In this document: positions 57,947 to 64,000 of the stretch, in pieces
Layout: each line of letters starts with the position of its first letter
Position numbering within the stretch: the first letter of the stretch is position 1
Source: JAJECS01 sp965219705
Lineage (GTDB): Bacteria > Chloroflexota > UBA11872
DNA: 64,000 nucleotides
NCBI GenBank assembly: GCA_965219705.1
Contig: OZ244789.1
Span: forward strand, 2,418,001-2,482,000
Direction of reading: 5' to 3'
Notes under the pieces: generated by a model
Told to the model about the DNA's origin: nothing
Seen by the model: only the letters and a program-made list of their open reading frames with translations
Database searches by the model: none
Program-made: the position numbers and the translations under genes

Positions 57947-58318
57947 ATCAAGCGCCGCGCCGCGTCGTGCACGTGGCGCGCGGCCGGTGACGACGCATAC
58001 GCGGGCTCGGGATCAGCATTTGTACGGGATGCCGCCAGTTGCGCGGGGCCAGAGGTCCTGGCGGGCCCATTTGTACAACATATCGATCCGATTGCCGCCT
58101 TGGGCGACGGTCACGGGCCGACGGCACGGCCCGCGAACCGAGTCCCGCCGATCATCCGACGATTGCGGCGAGACGAGCCGGGTAGTCCCGTAGGGAAGGT
58201 TCGCGAACCGCCCTCCGCAGACACCACCACGCGCCTTGCCTGACCATGGGGCGTGGTGAGTAGCGGCAGTCTCCGGCGCTCGGCAGGTGGCCTGCATGTC
58301 GGGGCCAAGCGGCGTAGC
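57947..58318. other. Intergenic region with a diverged family C repeat
   Basis: About 370 bases between divergent genes. A family C relative, CGTAGGGAAGGTTCGCGAACC and a short tail, lies at 58188-58214. No gene or clear promoter was recognised. Confidence 0.55.
58188..58214. repeat. Family C palindromic repeat (diverged)
   Basis: GGTTCGCGAACC is the conserved centre; the outer arms GTAGGGAA and GCCCTCC are no longer fully complementary. Confidence 0.65.
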
Positions 58319-59554
58319 ATGCCCGAGCCGCGACCTCACACGACTGTTCGCAACCGCGCGCTCATGGCACGTCGACGCGCCGACTTCGTAGCCGTCTTCG
58401 CCGTCCTGGCCGTGACGGCCATCGTGGCCACCGCTCCGAGTCCGTTGCTCGTCGTGATCCGCGAGGAGTTCGGGCTCACGTTCGCCCAGCTTGGCCTGAT
58501 CTTCTCGGCCCAGGCCCTGGCGGGCATGCTCACCAACATTCCGGCAGGCCTGGTCGCCGACCGCCTGCCCGCCCGCATGCCGATTGCCGCCGGCGCCCTG
58601 GGGTTGGCGGCGGGCACGCTGCTGATGGCGCTGGCGCCCGGATTCATCGTGCTGCTCTCGGGAATGCTCATTGGCACCGTGGGCGCGACCTTCATGACCA
58701 CCAGCGGCATCGCCTACACCGTCGCGCACGCGGACGCCGAGCAGCGAGGCCGCGCCACCTCGCGCGTGATGTCCGGCATTCAGGTGGGCGCGTTCATCGG
58801 TCCGGCGCTGGCCGGTGTGCTTGCCGCCGCCTTTGGCTGGCGCGCCGCGCTGATCGCGCCGGCCGTGCTCAGCCTGTTCGCGGCGGTCGCCGTGCTTCCC
58901 ATCATTCGCGCCGAGGCGCCGTCGCGTCCCGAGCGGCAAGCTCGCACGTTCAGCGTCAGCGACCTGCGCCTGCCCCGCGTCGTGTGGCCGATCATCGCCT
59001 TGTCCATGCTGCTCACGGGCCCGGTCATCGGGCAGAGCCGCGTGATCCTGCCGCTCTATGCCGGCGAGGGACTTGCGTTCACCCCCGCCGTCGTCGGTCT
59101 TGCCATTAGCGCCATGAGCGCCGCCCGCGCCGTCCTCACGTTCCTGAGCGGAAACCTGATGGACCGTGCCGGCCGCGGCAGCGCCTTCTACGCCCTGGTG
59201 CTGGGGGCGCTGGGGGCCGCGGTGCTGTTCACGCTGCCGCTTGGACTGGGCGTGTTCATCGCCGCGGGCACGCTGGCGTCGATCACCGGCCTGGGGGCGG
59301 TGCTGCCGTCGGTGCTCATTGGCGACCGGGTCCCCAAGGCCTACGTAGGCCGGTCGCTGGGCGTGCTGCTGACGATGGGCGCCATCGTCCAGCTCGGGGT
59401 TGCGCCCGCGGTGGGCTTCCTGCTCGACGTAGCGGGCTACCACCTCGTGGGCTTGGCCATGGTGGTGCTCGTGGGTCTGGCCGGCATCATCGGCTGGTGG
59501 ATCGTGGGCGATCTGCCGTGGAAACGGCGCGCGTCTGAAGAATTGTCATCCTGA
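58319..59554 (+). CDS. MFS transporter (12-helix)
   Basis: From the ATG at 58319 the protein is 411 residues; an ATG at 58364 and a GTG at 58253 are alternatives. It has about 12 hydrophobic helices with FGLTFAQLGLIFSAQALAGMLTNIPAGLVADRLPAR (motif A equivalent) and QVGAFIGPALAGVLAAAFGWRAAL (motif C-like), typical of DHA1 or sugar/drug efflux carriers. Substrate unknown. It is followed by TA pair 4 in the same direction. Confidence 0.87.
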   Translation: MPEPRPHTTVRNRALMARRRADFVAVFAVLAVTAIVATAPSPLLVVIREEFGLTFAQLGLIFSAQALAGMLTNIPAGLVADRLPARMPIAAGALGLAAGTLLMALAPGFIVLLSGMLIGTVGATFMTTSGIAYTVAHADAEQRGRATSRVMSGIQVGAFIGPALAGVLAAAFGWRAALIAPAVLSLFAAVAVLPIIRAEAPSRPERQARTFSVSDLRLPRVVWPIIALSMLLTGPVIGQSRVILPLYAGEGLAFTPAVVGLAISAMSAARAVLTFLSGNLMDRAGRGSAFYALVLGALGAAVLFTLPLGLGVFIAAGTLASITGLGAVLPSVLIGDRVPKAYVGRSLGVLLTMGAIVQLGVAPAVGFLLDVAGYHLVGLAMVVLVGLAGIIGWWIVGDLPWKRRASEELSS

Positions 59555-59571
59555 TGCTGTGATGCGATGAT
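59543..59571 (+). promoter_or_regulatory. Possible promoter of TA pair 4, leaderless
   Basis: TTGTCA (59543-59548) and GATGAT (59566-59571) are separated by 17 bases. The -10 ends 6 bases before the ATG at 59578, so the transcript would begin at the start codon. It overlaps the end of the MFS gene. Confidence 0.35.
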
Positions 59572-59577
59572 GATGTT

Positions 59578-59805
59578 ATGCGAACGACCGTAACCATCGA
59601 CGACGACGTTCTTGCCGTTGCCCGGGCCTTGGCCGAGCGAAAGGGCGGCAGCCTTGGCAGTGCCTTGTCGGAGTTGGCGCGGCGCGGGTTCAGGAGCGCG
59701 TCACCCGCGCGGCACGACCGGGACCCAACGGTATTTGCCGTCGACGCCGACGCCGAACCCTTCACCAGCGAGGACGTCTACCGATCACTGGCCGAGTGGC
59801 CGTAA
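59578..59805 (+). CDS. vapB: Ribbon-helix-helix antitoxin (VapB family), TA pair 4
   Basis: The 75-residue protein begins RTTVTIDDDVLAVARALAERKGGSLGSALSELARRGF, a short strand and two helices typical of RHH VapB antitoxins. The acidic C-terminal half (DADAEPFTSEDVYRSLAE) should contact the toxin. Its end overlaps the toxin start by 10 bases. Confidence 0.9.
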   Translation: MRTTVTIDDDVLAVARALAERKGGSLGSALSELARRGFRSASPARHDRDPTVFAVDADAEPFTSEDVYRSLAEWP

Positions 59806-60236
59806 CCGCCCTGTTGGATGTCAACGTCCTCGTAGCCCTTGCCTGGCCCAACCACGTACACCACATCGCCGCCAGCGCATGGTTCGAGGAACGCCGGCGG
59901 GACGGCTGGGCAACCTGCCCCGTCACCGAGGCGGGGTTTGTCCGTGTCTCCTGCACTCCGTCGGTTGTGCAGCACAGCGTCACTCCGCTTGATGCCATCG
60001 CTGTCTTGACGCAACTCACGCGGTTGGAGTCTCACCACTTTTGGCCTCTGAACCGATCCATCGTTGAGTTGCCCCAAGCCATCGGCGAACGCCTCCACGG
60101 ATATCGTCAGATCACGGACGCCGTCTTGCTGGCCGCCGCGATGCAACATCACGGACAACTGGCCACGCTGGACATGGGACTGTACGAGCTGGTGGTGGAG
60201 AGCGAGCGGTCGGCCCTCTGCGTCATTCCAGTGTGA
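59796..60236 (+). CDS. vapC: PIN-domain ribonuclease toxin (VapC family), TA pair 4
   Basis: The 146-residue protein starts at a GTG within the antitoxin gene. ALLDVNVLVALAWPNHVHH has the first catalytic Asp, CPVTEAGFVRV the Glu, YRQITDAVLLAAAMQHHGQLATLDMGL the next two Asp residues. The PIN set is complete. The variant with WPNHVHHIAASAWFEE is the VapC group often seen with short VapB proteins. Confidence 0.92.
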   Translation: MAVTALLDVNVLVALAWPNHVHHIAASAWFEERRRDGWATCPVTEAGFVRVSCTPSVVQHSVTPLDAIAVLTQLTRLESHHFWPLNRSIVELPQAIGERLHGYRQITDAVLLAAAMQHHGQLATLDMGLYELVVESERSALCVIPV

Positions 60237-60275
60237 AGCGGCCCGAGGCTGACGCCGGGAGTTCGATATCGCCGG

Positions 60276-60728
60276 CTACCGAGCCGGCACCTCGCTGCAG
60301 GTGACGCCGTGTTCCAGCCAGATCTTCAGCAGCGTGAGCGCCTCTCCCCATCCGGCGGCGCAATAGACGGCAGTCTCGACATCGTCCATTGAATGCCCAG
60401 ATTCCTGCATGCGCACTAGCGTTCCGGCACCACGCGTCTCAAGCTCGAACGAGACGGTCGTCGCAACCCTTCCCGGCTGCCACTGGAACGCGAACTTGCG
60501 GTTCTGCTGAACCTCCAGCACCGGACCTCCGTCGTCAGTGGTCATGCGCTCGGCGCCAAAGTTGACCCATCGCAAGCGGATCTGGCCTCCGGGCACGGCC
60601 TCCAGCGTCGTTCCGTTGGTGAACCAGGCATCCCATCCCGCCGCGGTCGTGAAGGTTTCGTAGACCTTATCGATCGGGGCGTCTATCTACGTGACGTGTT
60701 CTAGGGTTGGGGCGGCGGACTCATCCAT
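60276..60728 (-). pseudogene. SRPBCC/AHSA1-type protein interrupted by an early TAG
   Basis: From the ATG at 60728 the reading frame goes MDESAAPTLEHVT, TAG (60689-60687), then continues without frameshift as IDAPIDKVYETFTTAAGWDAWF and the AHSA1 core to a normal stop at 60276. A single base change (TAG for a codon such as TAC) would restore a 150-residue START-like ligand-binding protein. Restart at a later Met (60596) would give only the second half. A sequencing error cannot be excluded. Confidence 0.75.
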
Positions 60729-60773
60729 AGGCGTCTCCTTCGCGAAACGACGAATGAGACCGGCCTGGCAAGT

Positions 60774-62417
60774 TCAAGGCTCTACCTCGGCGGTTGCTGA
60801 CTCGATCCACAGGCCGGCGTGGTCGTGGGGCTCGGCCAGCGCGACGACGCGCAGGTAGTTCACCCCAAGGGTCTGGTGCAGTTGGGGGACCGTGGTCACC
60901 AGCCGGCCGTCGACCGACACGCGGCACGTGCGCTCCCGCCCCGTGTCCCACGCCAACTCGACGGTCTGCCAGCGGTCCGCTTCCAGCGCGGACTGCCCGG
61001 CAATCAACCCATCCGGCTCAACCTGAACGTTGAAGCTGTTGTGGTACTGGTCCTGCGGGTCGAACGGCGTGGAGAAATGGTCCGTCAGGCTCAGCCGAAA
61101 CGGCCTGGCGCATTCCTGCGTCCGCAGCCGCACCTGCACGCGTCCCCGGCGTCCGGCGGGGAAGTTCCACACCGCCGCAGCCGTGCGGCCAGGCGCTTGC
61201 TTGGTGAGGCGCAGGGCAAAGGCGCCTGCGCGGTCCGGGTTCGGCTGCCGCTGGACGCCGGCGGTGCCGAAGATCGACCAGTCCTCGGTCCCGTCGGCAA
61301 AGTCGCTGGCCTGCTGCGTTTCGTAGAGCCACTGCGGATCCAGCCGCACCATCAAGATGCGGCCGTCCCCCTGGCCCGAGACGATGATGACCGAGTCGTC
61401 GTTCGTCACGAGCGGGAAGGGATAGGCGGTGCCGAAGTCGCCGGTGGTGGGCGGTGGATCGTGGCGGCGCGGATCGCGCAGCACCTCGCGGGTGCCGCGC
61501 CAGGTCAGGCCGTCGTCTTCCGAGACGGCCGCGTGCAGCACGTGGCGTCCGCCGTAGGCATAGGGGAACCGCTGGCAGCAGTTCCAGAGCAGCACCAGGC
61601 GGTCGTCGCTGAGGCGTACCAGACCCACCGGCGAGTCGGACGAGGTCAGCGGGGTCGGGCGGGCGACGGACCACTCGGCGCCGTCGTCCGAGAACGACTC
61701 GTAGAGCCGCCCGGTCTGCGTGCGCAGCAGCATCCATACGCGCCCGTCGAGCTTCTGAATGGCCACCGGCTCATCGGCGCCGTAGGCGGGAAGGGGCGCC
61801 CACGCCTTGACGTCGCGCGTGCCCTGGCGCCAGGTGTCCCCCGCGTCGTCGGAATAGACCACGGTTGAGTAGAACTCGCCGCTGAAGCTGAACGCGTCGA
61901 GCCCGGTGTCGACGCGGTTTGCCCAGGTCTGACCCGTCGCCCACGCAAACGGCAGCACGATGCGGCCGCTGCGCAGCTGGATGACGCTGTTCAGCGCGCC
62001 GGTGAAGCCTTCCCAAATCCGCTGCGGCTCGGTCCACGCCTCGCCGCCGCTTCTGGACTTGAGGTGCCAAATGTCCAGGAACTTGCCGTGGTAGGGCCCC
62101 TCATGCGCCACGCCTTCACCCGCCAGCGGCGCGCCAAAGACCCCTGAGCCACGGTCGTGCATCAGGAAGCAGTGAACCTCGTCGTCCGCGTCACGCAGCA
62201 CTTCCAGGCCGCCCCAGAGCCCGCCCACGTCGGGCAGCACCAGCACATCGGGTCCTTCGCCCCAGGTTTGGCCGTCGTCGTTCGAGACGATACGCACGAT
62301 TCGGCTGCGGGGGACCCCGGTGTCCTTGAGAAAGAAGCCTTCAAGCCGTCCATCTTGGCGGCGGACGAGCATCGGCCGCTCGACGCCCGGCGGCAGCGCG
62401 ATCAGGGTTGGATGCAT
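60774..62417 (-). CDS. BNR/Asp-box sialidase-like protein with C-terminal jelly-roll domain
   Basis: The ATG at 62417 gives 547 residues. The first about 390 form a propeller with Asp boxes SNDDGQTW, SDDAGDTW and SEDDGLTW and weaker ones, plus GALNSVIQLRSGRIVLPFAWA, typical of exo-sialidase-like enzymes. The last about 150 residues (DFADGTEDWSIFGTAGVQR to GLWIESATAEVEP) look like a laminin-G/concanavalin-type carbohydrate-binding domain. No signal peptide. The frame continues upstream of the ATG but has no homology there. Confidence 0.85.
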   Translation of the reverse strand: MHPTLIALPPGVERPMLVRRQDGRLEGFFLKDTGVPRSRIVRIVSNDDGQTWGEGPDVLVLPDVGGLWGGLEVLRDADDEVHCFLMHDRGSGVFGAPLAGEGVAHEGPYHGKFLDIWHLKSRSGGEAWTEPQRIWEGFTGALNSVIQLRSGRIVLPFAWATGQTWANRVDTGLDAFSFSGEFYSTVVYSDDAGDTWRQGTRDVKAWAPLPAYGADEPVAIQKLDGRVWMLLRTQTGRLYESFSDDGAEWSVARPTPLTSSDSPVGLVRLSDDRLVLLWNCCQRFPYAYGGRHVLHAAVSEDDGLTWRGTREVLRDPRRHDPPPTTGDFGTAYPFPLVTNDDSVIIVSGQGDGRILMVRLDPQWLYETQQASDFADGTEDWSIFGTAGVQRQPNPDRAGAFALRLTKQAPGRTAAAVWNFPAGRRGRVQVRLRTQECARPFRLSLTDHFSTPFDPQDQYHNSFNVQVEPDGLIAGQSALEADRWQTVELAWDTGRERTCRVSVDGRLVTTVPQLHQTLGVNYLRVVALAEPHDHAGLWIESATAEVEP

Positions 62418-62489
62418 GGCGCGTTTCCTCACACGAGCACGCGCGACCCCGGGGCGGAACGACCGCACGCGCACAAGCGTTGGGGCAGC

Positions 62490-63275
62490 TTAGCCGCCCG
62501 ACCCACGGGTACCTCCCGAGGTGGTCGGATCGACGATCTCCACGTGCTGGATCAAGTCCGGCAGGTCGAAGTCCAGCGGTCCTTCGGCCTCTTCGAGATA
62601 TCCGTCGCGCATGACCACGGTCTGATCGGCGATCTGGCTGAGCGCGGGATCGTGCGTGGCCACCACGGCGGTCACGCCTTCGGTGGCGACGATGTGGCGA
62701 AACAGCAACATGATCTCCAGCCCGGTATTGCTGTCGAGCTCGCCGGTTGGCTCGTCGGCCAGCAATAGCGTGGGCCGGTTCGCGATGGCGCGGGCGATGG
62801 CCACGCGCTGCTGTTCACCGCCGCTGAGCTCGAACGGCCGATGGTCCGCGCGCGGCTCCAGGCCGACCAAGCGCAACACCTCGCGCGTACGCGCGCCCCA
62901 CGTTGCGGCGGGAGCGCCCGCCACGCGCAGCGCCAGCTCCACGTTCTCTCGCGCCGAAAGCACGGGCAGCAGTGCAAAGGTCTGAAAGACGAACCCCAGG
63001 CTACGGCGGCGCACCGCGGCGAGATCGTCCTCGCTCAGCGCGCCCAAGTCGGCGCCGTCAACGAATACCTGCCCCTCGGTCGGTACGTCCAGGCCCCCGA
63101 TCAAATTGAGCAAGGTCGTCTTGCCCGAACCGGAGCGACCGCGAAGAGCGTAGAGACCGCCGCGCGCGATGTCCCAGGTCGCGTCCGCGACGGCCGTCAC
63201 CGCGGCGGCGCCCTCGCCGTAGCGGCGCGAGACGTTGAGCAGTTGCACGACTGTCGATCGCGGCGCCTGGGTCAC
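62490..63275 (-). CDS. ABC transporter ATP-binding protein, LolD/MacB type (first of pair)
   Basis: The 261-residue ATPase has Walker A GRSGSGKTT, signature LSGGEQQRVAIARA, Walker B TLLLADEPTGELD and the His of ATHDP. The LADEPTGELDS segment is characteristic of the LolD/MacB/FtsE group that works with FtsX-like permeases. It starts with a GTG overlapping the stop of the other ATPase gene (GTGA), so the two are coupled. Permeases should lie outside the window. Confidence 0.9.
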   Translation of the reverse strand: MTQAPRSTVVQLLNVSRRYGEGAAAVTAVADATWDIARGGLYALRGRSGSGKTTLLNLIGGLDVPTEGQVFVDGADLGALSEDDLAAVRRRSLGFVFQTFALLPVLSARENVELALRVAGAPAATWGARTREVLRLVGLEPRADHRPFELSGGEQQRVAIARAIANRPTLLLADEPTGELDSNTGLEIMLLFRHIVATEGVTAVVATHDPALSQIADQTVVMRDGYLEEAEGPLDFDLPDLIQHVEIVDPTTSGGTRGSGG

Positions 63276-64000
63276 GACGGCTCTCCGGTCTCGTCGGACG
63301 GCTCTACCGGCCGGACCACCAGTCGCCCCTCGGCGACATCCACCGACGCGCGTCCGGAGATGCCCAACTCATCGAGGTATGCGCGCGGAATCTGCAAGCG
63401 GCCGGTCTCGTCGACGATCACGTATTCCTCGTGGGTTGGCTCATCGACCCCTGGCAGCCCCACGCGCCGCACGATCTCGGAGCTGGTCTGGCCATCGCGA
63501 ATGGCGACGACCCGGCTCACGTGGCGCGTGACGTCCCGGTCGTGGGTCACGATCATCACCGTCAGCCGCCGTTCGGCGTTGAGCCCCCGCAGCAGCTCAT
63601 AGATATCGCCGGCCGTTTGATTGTCCACCTCGCCTGTTGGCTCGTCCGCCAGCAGCAGGTCGGGCTCGTTGGCCAGGGCCACCGCGATGGCCACGCGCTG
63701 TTGCTCGCCGCCCGAAAGCTCCGGCGGCCGGTGGCCGGCCCGCGCTTCGAGTCCGCAGGCGGCGAGCAGGTCGCGCGCGCGCTGCGTCTCCGCCGGACCC
63801 ACGCCCCCCGCGAACAGCATGGGGGCCAGCACATTGTCCAAGGCGCTCAAATAGGGGATGAGATTGCGGGCGCTCTGCTGCCAGACGAAGCCGACCTCGT
63901 ACCGCTTGTAGGCGGCGAGCTCCGCGTCTGAGGCGTTGACCAGGTCGAGCCCCCCGACGGTGCAGGCGCCAGCCGACGGTCGGTCGAGGCCGCCCAGGAT
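63272..64000 (-). CDS. ABC transporter ATP-binding protein with AbrB-like C-terminal tail (partial, runs off right edge)
   Basis: The frame is open to base 64000, giving the last 242 residues. The Walker A lies outside. Present are GFVWQQSARNLIPYLSALDNV, the signature LSGGEQQRVAIAVA, Walker B DLLLADEPTGEVD and THDRDV. After the ATPase core comes EEYVIVDETGRLQIPRAYLDELGISGRASVDVAEGRLVV, which matches the SpoVT/AbrB swapped-hairpin pattern, an unusual addition to a LolD-type ATPase. It pairs with the ATPase at 62490. Confidence 0.88.
   Translation of the reverse strand: MLGGLDRPSAGACTVGGLDLVNASDAELAAYKRYEVGFVWQQSARNLIPYLSALDNVLAPMLFAGGVGPAETQRARDLLAACGLEARAGHRPPELSGGEQQRVAIAVALANEPDLLLADEPTGEVDNQTAGDIYELLRGLNAERRLTVMIVTHDRDVTRHVSRVVAIRDGQTSSEIVRRVGLPGVDEPTHEEYVIVDETGRLQIPRAYLDELGISGRASVDVAEGRLVVRPVEPSDETGEPS

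Noticed and set aside
58013..59443. 476-residue minus-strand open frame opposite the MFS transporter
   Set aside because: It is composed of Gly, Arg, His and Gln runs typical of shadows of hydrophobic genes.
1..64000. tRNA, rRNA, CRISPR arrays and riboswitches
   Set aside because: No cloverleaf, rRNA segment, spaced direct repeats or recognisable cobalamin riboswitch upstream of cobT was found by eye; a covariance-model search would be needed to exclude weak cases.

Overview
The window is about 64 kb of GC-rich bacterial DNA with many GTG and TTG starts and 4-base stop/start overlaps (GTGA, ATGA, TTGA). The exported proteins have a signal peptide, a Cys and a long Pro/Thr stalk. Together with plant-type LRR and PD40/PQQ propellers, RCC1 fragments, several PhyH dioxygenases, sialidase-like and sulfatase genes and many dispersed hairpin repeats, this suggests a Chloroflexota genome (SAR202, Dehalococcoidia or a sponge-associated relative). 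That assignment is inferred from style; there is no rRNA or other taxonomic marker here.

Layout. 1-7492: a Gfo/Idh oxidoreductase (cut by the left edge), a tandem duplication of a PhyH dioxygenase plus the 5' end of a gamma-glutamyltransferase gene, the intact transferase, an M14-type deacylase/peptidase and a VOC protein. 7637-10464: toxin-antitoxin pair 1, a membrane protein/winged-helix pair with a palindromic operator, and a Nudix hydrolase. 10643-13359: cobT-cobS-cobC followed by a decapitated cobU fused to RCC1-derived sequence. 13493-15164: a methyltransferase and a GNAT gene carrying an in-frame repeat. 15819-21601: an AT-richer island (membrane protein, 79-residue protein, AlbA_2/Schlafen-like protein), a MITE-like element, and a type IIL (MmeI-like) restriction-methylase interrupted in frame by repeats. 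22018-28802: TA pair 2, a three-gene ABC exporter, a HAD hydrolase, a DHA2 MFS exporter and TA pair 3. 29014-37234: a 1,959-residue multi-module surface protein, a frameshifted lipoprotein and a two-gene ABC exporter. 37268-43187: hydantoinase/oxoprolinase plus DUF917, a third PhyH paralogue and a cobalt-type nitrile hydratase operon. 43127-47572: a thioester alpha-2-macroglobulin. 47846-62417: a carbohydrate-oriented region (GH43-like propeller, three BNR/sialidase-like proteins, rhamnose mutarotase, sulfatase, another PhyH), with a desaturase, an MFS transporter, TA pair 4 and a SRPBCC pseudogene. 62490-64000: two ABC ATPases, the second cut by the right edge.

How genes work together. CobT, CobS and CobC perform the last steps of cobalamin nucleotide-loop assembly, but local CobU is broken, so activated cobinamide must be supplied by an unlinked gene. 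The nitrile hydratase carries the cobalt-type CTLCSC site and its accessory protein lies directly downstream. The sulfatase, mutarotase, GH43-like and BNR proteins fit processing of sulfated, rhamnose-containing polysaccharide. The macroglobulin and the LRR/propeller giant are exported and are good candidates for host or community interaction.

At least four dispersed hairpin repeat families (A to D below) and a MITE-like element occupy most intergenic regions and twice sit inside coding sequences without breaking frame. No CRISPR array, tRNA or rRNA was seen.
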